From an uncultured Saprospiraceae bacterium (GTDB lineage: Bacteria > Bacteroidota > Bacteroidia > Chitinophagales > Saprospiraceae), in assembly GCA_937944245.1 (NCBI GenBank), contig CALDYY010000002.1, positions 1 through 36,734 of the forward strand: DNA of 36,734 nt, in the 5' to 3' direction. Below the pieces are notes generated by a model. The model was not told where the DNA came from. It did not search any database and was given only the letters and a program-made list of their open reading frames with translations. The position numbers and the translations under genes were made by a program. Shown here piece by piece: positions 27,085 to 34,198 of the stretch. How positions within the stretch are numbered: position 1 is the stretch's first letter; each line of letters starts with the position of its first letter.

Positions 27085-28080
27085 CTATGGCACTTCAACA
27101 GTATCTAATATTTTATTGATGATTTCCACTTGCGTAATGTTTTCAGCTTCGGCTTCGTAAGTCAAGCCAATTCTATGACGCAGTACGTCATAGCAGATAT
27201 TGCGTACATCTTCAGGAATGACATAGCCCCTGCGCTGCAAGAAGGCGTAGGCTTTAGAAGCCAATGCCAGGTTGATGCTGGCACGCGGTGAACCTCCGTA
27301 GTTAATGAGTGGCTGCAAATCGCGCAACCCATATTCAGTGGGTGTTCTAGTGGCAAAAACAATATCTAGGATATATTGCTCAATTTTTTCGTCCATGTAA
27401 ATCTTACGCACTGATTTCCGAGCTGTTAAAATATCTTGAGGACTAATAACAGGTTTTACTTCTTGGTAATCCGTATTTCCCAAATTCAAGCGAATGATGT
27501 GTCTTTCCTCTTCTTTGTTGGGGTAGCCAATTTGTACTTTCAACATAAAGCGATCCACTTGCGCTTCGGGCAAAGGATAAGTACCTTCTTGCTCAATCGG
27601 GTTTTGAGTTGCCAACACTAGAAAGGGTTCTTCGAGTTTATAGGTTTCGCTGCCGATGGTTACTTGTCGTTCTTGCATCGCTTCGAGTAAAGCACTTTGT
27701 ACTTTTGCAGGCGCACGGTTAATCTCATCTGCAAGAATGAAGTTGGCAAAAATAGGTCCTTTGCGCACGTTAAATTCATTAGCGGAAGGGTTATAAATCA
27801 TAGTACCGATGATGTCGGCAGGCAATAAATCGGGTGTAAATTGAATTCTGCTGAATTTGGCATCTATTGATTTGGAAAGCGTTTTAATGGCTAGTGTTTT
27901 AGCTAAACCAGGTAAACCTTCTAGCAAAATATGCCCTCCTGCTAATAAACCCAGTAACAAACGCTCCATCATGTATTTTTGTCCAATAATGACTTTAGCC
28001 GTTTGCTGATTCAACGTTTCAATGAAAGCACTATCGTGATAAATCTGTTGGTTGAGTGCTTCAATATCTAATGCTTGCAT
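27085..28080 (-). CDS. MoxR-family AAA+ ATPase
   Basis: MoxR ATPases act as chaperones that load metal or assemble VWA-domain protein complexes. The 331 residues contain Walker A GLPGLAKT (55-62), Walker B ILADEINRAP (Asp118-Glu119), a sensor segment VLATQNPIEQEGTYPLPEAQVDRF, and the C-terminal lid ending with RHRIGLTYEA. It is the last gene of the operon DUF58, BatD-like, BatA, MoxR (42 bases after BatA). In most Bacteroidota operons of this type moxR comes first. Its partner is very likely the neighbouring BatA. Confidence 0.94.
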   Translation of the reverse strand: MQALDIEALNQQIYHDSAFIETLNQQTAKVIIGQKYMMERLLLGLLAGGHILLEGLPGLAKTLAIKTLSKSIDAKFSRIQFTPDLLPADIIGTMIYNPSANEFNVRKGPIFANFILADEINRAPAKVQSALLEAMQERQVTIGSETYKLEEPFLVLATQNPIEQEGTYPLPEAQVDRFMLKVQIGYPNKEEERHIIRLNLGNTDYQEVKPVISPQDILTARKSVRKIYMDEKIEQYILDIVFATRTPTEYGLRDLQPLINYGGSPRASINLALASKAYAFLQRRGYVIPEDVRNICYDVLRHRIGLTYEAEAENITQVEIINKILDTVEVP

Positions 28081-28122
28081 AGCGATATTTTATTTTGTCT
28101 TCAATGATTAATTTTATCTTCA

Positions 28123-29121
28123 CTAAGGAATCGTCCTTAGCAAGGTGTATCTTAATAAGATTTCGAGTAGTAAAAAAATAAAACCCCAGAAAGCAAAGCG
28201 GTGAAATTCTTCGCTATACCTTCTGATAGTCGTTACTTGAATTTTTGTTTTTTCCAACTGGTCAATTTCGTCATAGATGCGTTGCAAACTCTCCACAGTG
28301 GTGGCTCTGTAATATTTTCCACCTGTCATGTCAGCAATTTGGCGCATCAATTCTTCATCAATTTGAACTTCCACTAATCCAAAGCGATAGCGACCACCTG
28401 GCAAACGACCAACAGGAGCGTAAGCACTTCCCATTGTACCCACACCTATGGTGTAAACTTTAATACCAAATTGTTTGGCTATCTCCGCTGCGGTTATCGG
28501 TTTGATATAGCCTGCATTGTTCACGCCATCGGTAAGCAAAATGACAATTTTACTTTTCACCTCCGATTCGATTAAGCGATTGACTGCTGAGGCTAAGCCC
28601 ATACCTATTGCCGTACCATCTTCGAGAATGCCACACTCTAAACTAGCTAAAAATTCTTGCACAACCCTATGGTCGGTAGTGAGTGGACATTGCGTATAGG
28701 CTTCACCTGCAAAAGCAGTAAGTCCAATTCTGTCATAAGGTCGCTTTTCCACAAACTCAGCAGCTACTCTTTTGCTCACTTCTAGTCGGTCGGGGTTGAA
28801 ATCTTGCGCCAGCATAGAACTCGATAAATCCATGACTAACATAATATCCACCCCGTCTGCGTTGATTTCTTCTTCCTTGAGCATACTTTGAGGGCGTGCT
28901 AAAGCTATAATCAATAATATCGCCGCTAATGTTCTAAATAGTGTAGGTAAGATTAATAATTTTTCGCGCCAAGAAGTGCCTTGTTCCAGCGATTTTAGGT
29001 TGGATAGTTTAAGGGTTACTTGTCGTTGTCGGTGATTGTACCATAGCCAAGCTCCTGCTAGTGGAATGAGTAGCAGTAATATAAAAAACTGAGGATGAAC
29101 GAATTGCAAATTATTCCACAT
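28123..29121 (-). CDS. batA: VWA-domain membrane protein BatA
   Basis: BatA belongs to the Bacteroidota aerotolerance (Bat) set. The 332 residues have two N-terminal membrane helices (about 10-28 and 57-75), then a von Willebrand A domain with a complete metal site DLSSS (Asp98, Ser100, Ser102), TAFAGEAY and a VILLTDG strand. A final helix comes near the C-terminus (AFWGFIFLLLEILL). This helix-helix-VWA-helix order is the BatA/BatB plan. Only one VWA protein of this type is present and no BatB or BatC follows. The name BatA is by analogy; oxygen tolerance is disputed as a general role. Its start overlaps the preceding gene by 11 bases. Confidence 0.9.
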   Translation of the reverse strand: MWNNLQFVHPQFFILLLLIPLAGAWLWYNHRQRQVTLKLSNLKSLEQGTSWREKLLILPTLFRTLAAILLIIALARPQSMLKEEEINADGVDIMLVMDLSSSMLAQDFNPDRLEVSKRVAAEFVEKRPYDRIGLTAFAGEAYTQCPLTTDHRVVQEFLASLECGILEDGTAIGMGLASAVNRLIESEVKSKIVILLTDGVNNAGYIKPITAAEIAKQFGIKVYTIGVGTMGSAYAPVGRLPGGRYRFGLVEVQIDEELMRQIADMTGGKYYRATTVESLQRIYDEIDQLEKTKIQVTTIRRYSEEFHRFAFWGFIFLLLEILLRYTLLRTIP

Positions 29122-30097
29122 TTTTTTCTATTTCTATAACTTTTTTAGTAGCTTCTACAAATGATACGGCGTAATCCATCATACGTTCGTGGAATACACT
29201 AGGTGGTTCTGCTTTGGCAAATTTAACTAAATCTGCTGCTTGTAGCATTTCTCTCAAGCGATCATTCCAAGCTGCATCAAAATCTAGCGTATTTAACTGC
29301 GCTAATATTTGCTCTGTGGTCATTTCTAGGGCTTGAATACCATAACGATTTTCTAAATAGGCACGAATAATACGCGTAAGTTCACTGTGATAGGCTTTGA
29401 CTTCTCCTTTTTGCCAAAGTTGCTTATTTTCCAATGCTTTGAGTTGTTGCAACGCCAATTCGTGTGAAGGTATCATCACTGTTTGGGTGGTTATTGCTAT
29501 TTCTTTTCTTGCTGGTTTGCGGTTGACAAAATAAAGTATTATCAGTGCAAGCAAGCCTACACCTAAGATGATGAGTGCTATCCAAAAAAAATCTTCTATT
29601 CTTACTGGTTCTTCTATAATAGACTTAATGGGAGCTATCAAAAGGGTATCTTGAGGAATGGTATTAACAGTCAAAGCTAATTCGTTGGTTGTAACGGTAT
29701 CTAATTGACCATCTTGGAGAAAAACAATAGGAATTTTAGGAATAAAATGATAGCCAGAATCGAATGAGGTAATTGTTAATTCCTGTATCATTCCTACTAC
29801 TGAATCTACGATTGGTTTAACGACCAACACTTCGATTGTCTTCATGGTATCTAATACGGAAAGGTCAATTTTTTGTATTTTAATACCATCTCTATACAAA
29901 ATTTGTATGTTTAATTTTGTTTGGTCGCCAATTAAAATATTGTTTTGTTCTAATGCTGAAAACACTTTTATTTGCTGCGCATTACTACTCATAGCAAAGC
30001 TACAAGCTATTGCAAATAAAGCTATTTGATAAAAATAGCTGACATATATTCTTCGTTTCAATCGAAATCTTATTTGGTGGCTCACTAGATGATTCAT
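29111..30097 (-). CDS. BatD-like single-pass membrane protein
   Basis: This 328-residue protein has a signal-type N-terminus (basic FRLKRRI, then a hydrophobic stretch to about residue 40). A periplasmic beta-rich region of about 120 residues follows (IGDQTKLNIQILYRDG and the FDSGYHFIPKIP strand), then one membrane helix at about 171-190 (WIALIILGVGLLALIILYF) and a helical cytoplasmic C-terminal domain (HSELTRIIRAYLENRYGIQALEMTTEQ). This matches the protein that sits between DUF58 and BatA genes in other Bacteroidota and recalls BatD or DUF4381. Its start overlaps the DUF58 stop by the ATGA arrangement and its end overlaps batA by 11 bases, so translation is coupled. Function is inferred from context. 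Confidence 0.8.
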   Translation of the reverse strand: MNHLVSHQIRFRLKRRIYVSYFYQIALFAIACSFAMSSNAQQIKVFSALEQNNILIGDQTKLNIQILYRDGIKIQKIDLSVLDTMKTIEVLVVKPIVDSVVGMIQELTITSFDSGYHFIPKIPIVFLQDGQLDTVTTNELALTVNTIPQDTLLIAPIKSIIEEPVRIEDFFWIALIILGVGLLALIILYFVNRKPARKEIAITTQTVMIPSHELALQQLKALENKQLWQKGEVKAYHSELTRIIRAYLENRYGIQALEMTTEQILAQLNTLDFDAAWNDRLREMLQAADLVKFAKAEPPSVFHERMMDYAVSFVEATKKVIEIEKNVE

Positions 30098-30963
30098 TTA
30101 GCTCGCTTTAAAAAGAATTGATGTAATGCTTTTTCGTAAGATTCATTGGTTCTTATGCTCAATATATCTGAACCACTTTTCAAAAAAGCACAACGAAAAT
30201 AAGCAACATTTTGATTAAACCAATCGGCATATTTTTGACGCACCTTACTTGATGCAGTGTCCACCCAGCGTATGTTACCTGTTTCTGCGTCAAGTGCTTT
30301 TATCATACCTACGTTAGGTAATACTTCTTCTCTTGGGTCAATAATATGAACGCCAATTACATCATGTCGGCGAGCAGCAATGCGTAGTGGCGTTTCGTAA
30401 TCGCTAGACATAAAATCAGAAAGAATGAAACAAATGCTTCGCTTCTTAATAAGGTTATTGAAATACTCTAAAGCAACGCTTAAATTAGTGCCTGATTGCT
30501 TTGGCTCAAAGTTGAGTAATTCTCTGATAATGCGCAAGATGTGTTGTTTTCCTTTTTTAGGGGGAATAAATTTTTCAATAATATCAGAAAAAAAGATAAC
30601 GCCCACTTTATCATTATTTTGAATAGCAGAAAAGGAAAGTACAGCACTAATTTCCGTTAATACTTCATTTTTCATTTGTTGGTTGGTGCCAAAAAAAGAT
30701 GATTGGCTAACATCAATCAATAATATTACGGTTAACTCTCTTTCTTCTTCAAATATTTTAATATGTGGGTCGCCTGTGCGAGCAGTAACGTTCCAGTCAA
30801 TATTGCGCACATCGTCTCCATATTGATAAGTTCGCACTTCACTAAAGGACATGCCACGTCCTTTGAAAGCCGTTTGGTATTCCCCTGAAAATAAGTTTTT
30901 ACTTAAGCCTTTTGTCTTGATTTCAATTTGCCGCACCTTTTTCAGTAGTTCCGTCGTATTCAT
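30094..30963 (-). CDS. DUF58 domain protein (VWA-like)
   Basis: DUF58 proteins accompany MoxR and BatA and probably pass signals between them and the envelope. The family's signature is clear: GRGMSFSEVRTYQYGDDVRN directly followed by IDWNVTARTG. A metal-site-like DVSQS (Asp84, Ser86, Ser88 of the 289-residue form) in a VWA-like fold comes next, then the CFILSDF strand. The frame extends to 30999, but the ATG at 30963 (MNTTELLKKVRQ) is the usual family start and suits the promoter predicted upstream, so it was chosen. It leads the four-gene operon and overlaps the BatD-like gene by 4 bases. Confidence 0.92.
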   Translation of the reverse strand: MNTTELLKKVRQIEIKTKGLSKNLFSGEYQTAFKGRGMSFSEVRTYQYGDDVRNIDWNVTARTGDPHIKIFEEERELTVILLIDVSQSSFFGTNQQMKNEVLTEISAVLSFSAIQNNDKVGVIFFSDIIEKFIPPKKGKQHILRIIRELLNFEPKQSGTNLSVALEYFNNLIKKRSICFILSDFMSSDYETPLRIAARRHDVIGVHIIDPREEVLPNVGMIKALDAETGNIRWVDTASSKVRQKYADWFNQNVAYFRCAFLKSGSDILSIRTNESYEKALHQFFLKRAK

Positions 30964-31010
30964 ACTTGCTTTATTATGACATCGAACGCCTAAAGTCAAT
31001 TTTCGTTCTG

Positions 31011-31041
31011 TAAAGATAATAGGAGTGAATGGCTATTCAAA
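31011..31041 (-). promoter_or_regulatory. predicted promoter of the DUF58-Bat-MoxR operon
   Basis: Minus strand TTTG (31038-31041), 19 bases, TATCTTTA (31011-31018): one -7 mismatch to TTTG-N19-TAnnTTTG. The -33 box overlaps the end of the upstream gene (stop at 31037-31039). The leader to the ATG at 30963 would be about 40 bases. Confidence 0.45.
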
Positions 31042-32536
31042 GAGAATCGAGTGCCATTTCCCAAAGATGTTCATAAGGAATTAACTCAATTTCATAGGTT
31101 TGCGTTACGAACTCTACATCAGACTCCTTTAATAATTTAACATACTTAATAGATTTTCTCTCAATGGCTATTTTGTTAAAGTAGCCATTTGGAATTTGTA
31201 ATAGCATCTTAATGAAGCAATTACTTCTAAAATTATTACCTTTTCTCAAATAGCGACTGCAATATTGTTCAATGGGATTGATGCGCTCGGTCGCTAAGTT
31301 CTGTTTGGAGATACTTTTACCGCTGCCCTGCAATAAAAATAATATTTGAACAATCAAAATAGGTACATTTCGGATGCGTTTGTCTTTAGAAAATTCTGGT
31401 ACTTCATTGAGAAACCTGTTTAACTTAAATCTTTTATCTTCTTCCGCTTCTATTTTTTCAATAGCAATTAAATAATAGATGTAGGCTTCTGCAATTTTCC
31501 AAAACTCTGAGATTTCATTAGGTATCTGCCCATAATTTGGCACTTGTACAACTTGCTGATAAGTATTGTAAGCCTCTTGATATTCGCGCGTATGCAAGCA
31601 CAGAATTAAATAAAAATACATATCCTGAAACCAACTTAATGATTTCAAAACGTGTATTTCTAAAGCCTTTTTAATAGCGATTTTCCCTTGCTCATATTGT
31701 CTAAGCTGATAATGGGCTAATGCTTTGCGATTAGAAAATAATTGAATACCTGATTTAGCATTTATAGAAATAAAAAATTCAATTGCTTCCTCACAGGCTT
31801 TCAGCATTTGCTCCATATTATTTTGTGTAGAAAGGACTTGAATTTGAAGTAGTCGCGTGTATAAATGTAAACGATAAGTGGTGTAATTGTATAGATGAGG
31901 TTTCAACTCTTCAAAACGACTAGCTGCAAATTTCTGAATAGCGTTTGGATTGTTCTTGTTATTACTAGAAAATAAATTACTTTCTACAAAATATTCTTCT
32001 GCCAAATCTTCAATTTGAGTTAGCTTCTGATAGTGTTCCGAAAGTTGTTTGTAGTAGTTGAAGAGTTGTTCGTCCAAATCGCGTGTTCCGTAGTGTCGCT
32101 TCAGGATTTTCGTTATTTCAGCAGCCATTTCAGTAAACTCGAATTTTTCAGCTTTTTGTAGAGAACGCTCCAGCAATTCAATACTCAGATATCCTACGCC
32201 GCGAGCAATCAAGATTTTAGCAGCAGCCATTTCTTTGAGAATGGTGTAATAAGCCCTTTGTGATGAAGTGAAGTTGTTTTGTTTAGCATCAATAAAAAAA
32301 ACAGTGTTTATCAAGTTTGCTTCAAAGCGTTTTTTTAGTAGTTTATAATTTCTATTATCGCTATTAGTGTTAAAAAAATATTGAGCGGCTTCGTCGTCGT
32401 TCTTAAATTCGTTATTACAAAGTTTCTCATAAAATTCATCAGACATCGTTTCACGCGGGCGATAATTTCCAATTACGCTTATCTGATTCACTTTTAAGCG
32501 ATTAATCACCCGAATCAATTCTTTAAGTCGCTCCAT
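31037..32536 (-). CDS. large helical-repeat protein, unknown function
   Basis: I cannot assign a specific family. The 499 residues carry no signal peptide or membrane helix and appear almost wholly alpha-helical. Repeated helix pairs look like degenerate tetratricopeptide units (for example RKALAHYQLRQYEQGKIAIK around residues 265-285 and LCLHTREYQEAYNTYQQ around 310-330). There are many Tyr, Gln, Glu and Lys, and a basic C-terminal third. Proteins of this size and plan recur in Saprospiria-like genomes, where they are called hypothetical. It has a consensus promoter 200 bases upstream with a long leader. It ends 73 bases before the DUF58 operon and may feed readthrough into it. A scaffold or adaptor role is only inferred from helical repeats. 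Confidence 0.65.
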   Translation of the reverse strand: MERLKELIRVINRLKVNQISVIGNYRPRETMSDEFYEKLCNNEFKNDDEAAQYFFNTNSDNRNYKLLKKRFEANLINTVFFIDAKQNNFTSSQRAYYTILKEMAAAKILIARGVGYLSIELLERSLQKAEKFEFTEMAAEITKILKRHYGTRDLDEQLFNYYKQLSEHYQKLTQIEDLAEEYFVESNLFSSNNKNNPNAIQKFAASRFEELKPHLYNYTTYRLHLYTRLLQIQVLSTQNNMEQMLKACEEAIEFFISINAKSGIQLFSNRKALAHYQLRQYEQGKIAIKKALEIHVLKSLSWFQDMYFYLILCLHTREYQEAYNTYQQVVQVPNYGQIPNEISEFWKIAEAYIYYLIAIEKIEAEEDKRFKLNRFLNEVPEFSKDKRIRNVPILIVQILFLLQGSGKSISKQNLATERINPIEQYCSRYLRKGNNFRSNCFIKMLLQIPNGYFNKIAIERKSIKYVKLLKESDVEFVTQTYEIELIPYEHLWEMALDSL

Positions 32537-32736
32537 ATTCTTTATTCGTGAATAAAAAGGTATATAAAAATTTGTAAAATATTGATTGCGAATACTTCAT
32601 GTAGAATGACACTAAATAAATCCCCACTAAAGGTATGATTTTATTGTTGTCGGTTGATAATTTGTTGATTAAGAACTAACTCTAATATTACTATTTATTT
32701 TAACTATTTAAAACGCAAATGAGCTAACTTTTACTA

Positions 32737-32767
32737 CAAAAGTAATTTCTCAAATACTTAAAACAAA
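32737..32767 (-). promoter_or_regulatory. consensus Bacteroidota promoter of the 499-residue protein gene
   Basis: Minus strand TTTG (32764-32767), 19 bases, TACTTTTG (32737-32744) matches TTTG-N19-TAnnTTTG exactly. Predicted start near 32731 gives a leader of about 195 bases before the ATG at 32536. An overlapping 6-bp inverted repeat (ACTTTT-ACTAC-AAAAGT) covers the -7 box. Confidence 0.6.
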
Positions 32768-32859
32768 ATTAGATACTTCTGATTATTAATAATTTATACC
32801 CTATAATTGATATGTAAGATTGGATGATAGTAGATAAGATGTTCACTTATTATATGCCC

Positions 32860-32867
32860 TAGATTTG
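32860..32867 (+). promoter_or_regulatory. possible -7 box of the 21-codon ORF
   Basis: TAGATTTG matches TAnnTTTG, 25 bases before the ATG at 32893, with an A-rich leader. No TTTG at the -33 distance was found. Confidence 0.3.
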
Positions 32868-32892
32868 TACTATAATCAAAAACAAAATAATT

Positions 32893-32958
32893 ATGAACAT
32901 CAATGAAATTCTAAGTTTAATGAGCATCTTCGGCGTAATAGATGTTGATAACTTTTAG
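32893..32958 (+). CDS. possible 21-residue small protein
   Basis: ATG 32893 to TAG 32956-32958 encodes a mostly hydrophobic and acidic 21-residue peptide (starts MNINEILSLMSIFG, ends VIDVDNF). Arguments for it are an A-rich translation leader like other genes here, a -7-like box, a small hairpin right after the stop (TGAAC-ACTA-GTTCA, 32959-32972) and a terminator-like hairpin 25 bases downstream. Argument against: the ORF is so short that chance is a serious alternative. No family is recognised. Confidence 0.3.
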   Translation: MNINEILSLMSIFGVIDVDNF

Positions 32959-32983
32959 TGAACACTAGTTCAAATAAATATTT

Positions 32984-33010
32984 AAAAGAGTGGTATTTAT
33001 GCCACCTTTT
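32984..33010 (+). terminator. terminator-like hairpin after the 21-codon ORF
   Basis: AAAAG (32984-32988), bulged A, GTGGTA (32990-32995), loop TTTA, TGCCAC (33000-33005), CTTTT (33006-33010). Three further outer pairs extend it. The T tract is only four bases. Confidence 0.45.
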
Positions 33011-33160
33011 AGAGTATCCTTAGTGTAATTTGTATGAATATTCTTAAAAAAGTCTATTTTTCATTTTTAGGTACTACATTTCCCAACATAATGTGTACAT
33101 ACATTAATTTTTTTGATTTTTGATATTTTGTAAAAATGTCAAATGAACTATTTGTAGATA

Positions 33161-33211
33161 TAAATAATAATTTAAAAGGATTGATTATCAATCCTTTTAA
33201 ATTATTATTTA
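33161..33211. repeat. perfect 25-bp inverted repeat with 1-base centre
   Basis: Arms 33161-33185 and 33187-33211 are exactly complementary around a single T at 33186. The core AAAAGGATTG-ATTAT-CAATCCTTTT has the shape of a two-way intrinsic terminator, and outer A/T-rich extensions lengthen the stem to about 23 pairs in RNA. It lies between the small + strand unit and the leftward methyltransferase gene, so a two-way terminator is the simplest reading. Confidence 0.85.
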
Positions 33212-33308
33212 ACATTTATTCCTTATTTAGCATATGTTTATACACCTTACCTATGATTTTATTTGAATGGGGTAATACTGTCATATTTACACAGAAAATG
33301 ATAGACAT

Positions 33309-33332
33309 TGAATTGTTTTGAAAAACAATTCA
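33309..33332 (-). terminator. inverted repeat downstream of the RsmI-like gene
   Basis: TGAATTGTTTT (33309-33319) and AAAACAATTCA (33322-33332) are exactly complementary around GA, an 11-bp arm pair 116 bases after the methyltransferase stop. In RNA the loop would take some of the A-T pairs. It may act as a leftward terminator together with the larger palindrome. Confidence 0.4.
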
Positions 33333-33447
33333 TCAGTTCTCAGTCCGATCAAATAGCAAGAGGTAGAATTCAATGAAATCCTTGTTTACATTACAATCAA
33401 TTTAGAATGTAATACATTGTATGTTTTGCAAATAGCTTTAATGATAT

Positions 33448-34155
33448 TTAGTGTCCTATCAGAAAGACAGTAGGCAGTTTGTCAAGGTCTAGCAATTTAT
33501 GTTTTTTCCATTCTTTTATTCTCTTCCTTATTACCAAGCTATCAGGTGCAGTTAAGTTACAGGCTACACAGAAATAAGTTTCGGGTAACAAATGCTCAAG
33601 TGCCGTTTCTAAAAGCCCGTTATTTCTGTAAGGTGTTTCAATAAAAATTTGTGTTTGCTGTTGCCGTAATGCCAGTTGTTCTAATCGCTTTAAGTCTTGG
33701 ATAAGTTGGGGCTTTTTTACAGATAGATAGCCATGAAAACAAAATTGCTGACCATTCATACCAGAAGCCATTAACGCCAATAAAATAGAAGACGGTCCAA
33801 CCATTGGTACAACCTCAATAGATTTTGCATGAGCCATTTGTACGATTTGTGCTCCCGGATCAGCCACGCCAGGGCAACCTGCTTCTGACATTAAGCCAAT
33901 ATCTCGACCTTCTTCGGCTGCTTGTAAAAAATCTTGCCATTCCTGTTGAGGTGTGTGTTTGGTCAATTCCAACAGGGTTAATGTTTGGATAGGTTTGGGT
34001 GATTTTGTAGCTTTGATGAAATGACGAGCGGTTTTAGCACGTTCAACAATAAAAAAATCCAGTTGATGAATTTGCTGTATAACATAATCGGGAATTGTTG
34101 CGATTGCAGTTTCGTGCAATGGTGTTGGGAGAAGATATAGTTTTCCTTTTTGCAT
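33448..34155 (-). CDS. RsmI-like SAM-dependent methyltransferase (short form)
   Basis: This is a tetrapyrrole-methylase-fold enzyme of the RsmI branch. RsmI adds the ribose methyl at C1402 of 16S rRNA. Family motifs are present: LYLLPTPL at the start, GLMSEAGCPGVADPGA (87-102, the SAM-site SDAGxPxxxDPG variant), VVPMVGPSSILLALMASG, and QIFIETPYRNN. At 235 residues it is shorter than the usual 280 because the C-terminal HTH-like extension is missing. Bacteroidota often carry this short paralogue beside a full RsmI, so its RNA target may differ. It is divergent from the Omp85 gene with only 43 bases between the starts. Confidence 0.85.
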   Translation of the reverse strand: MQKGKLYLLPTPLHETAIATIPDYVIQQIHQLDFFIVERAKTARHFIKATKSPKPIQTLTLLELTKHTPQQEWQDFLQAAEEGRDIGLMSEAGCPGVADPGAQIVQMAHAKSIEVVPMVGPSSILLALMASGMNGQQFCFHGYLSVKKPQLIQDLKRLEQLALRQQQTQIFIETPYRNNGLLETALEHLLPETYFCVACNLTAPDSLVIRKRIKEWKKHKLLDLDKLPTVFLIGH

Positions 34156-34159
34156 CGTT

Positions 34160-34191
34160 CAAACTTATTCTATTGTCATCTTACAAAAGTA
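34160..34191 (-). promoter_or_regulatory. candidate -7 boxes for the RsmI-like gene
   Basis: Two minus-strand matches to TAnnTTTG lie in the 43-base gap: TAAGTTTG (34160-34167) and TACTTTTG (34184-34191). The first would give a near-leaderless transcript, the second a leader of about 23 bases. Neither has a clean -33 at 19 bases. Confidence 0.3.
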
Positions 34192-34198
34192 GTATAAT

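Larger units (their letters stand above)
32537..33447. other. very AT-rich spacer with small-ORF candidate and palindromes
   Basis: This 911-base region is the longest gene-free stretch and is visibly more AT-rich than its neighbours. From left to right it holds: the minus-strand promoter of the 499-residue protein gene with its leader; a possible + strand mini-gene (box 32860, 21-codon ORF 32893-32958, hairpin 32984-33010); a perfect 25-bp inverted repeat at 33161-33211; and an 11-bp inverted repeat at 33309-33332 downstream of the methyltransferase gene. A 61-codon + frame (33136-33321) spans the big palindrome and is probably chance. I see no tRNA, no mobile-element ends and no CRISPR repeats. 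Confidence 0.6.

Noticed and set aside
33136-33321. 61-codon + frame in the AT-rich spacer
   Set aside because: It runs straight through the perfect palindrome and has no family features; a frame of this length in such AT-rich DNA is likely chance, though an AT-rich leader and hydrophobic content leave a little doubt.
32537-33447. CRISPR array, tRNA or insertion sequence in the long spacer
   Set aside because: No regularly spaced direct repeats, no cloverleaf-like sequence with a T-loop, and no transposase frame or target duplication were seen.
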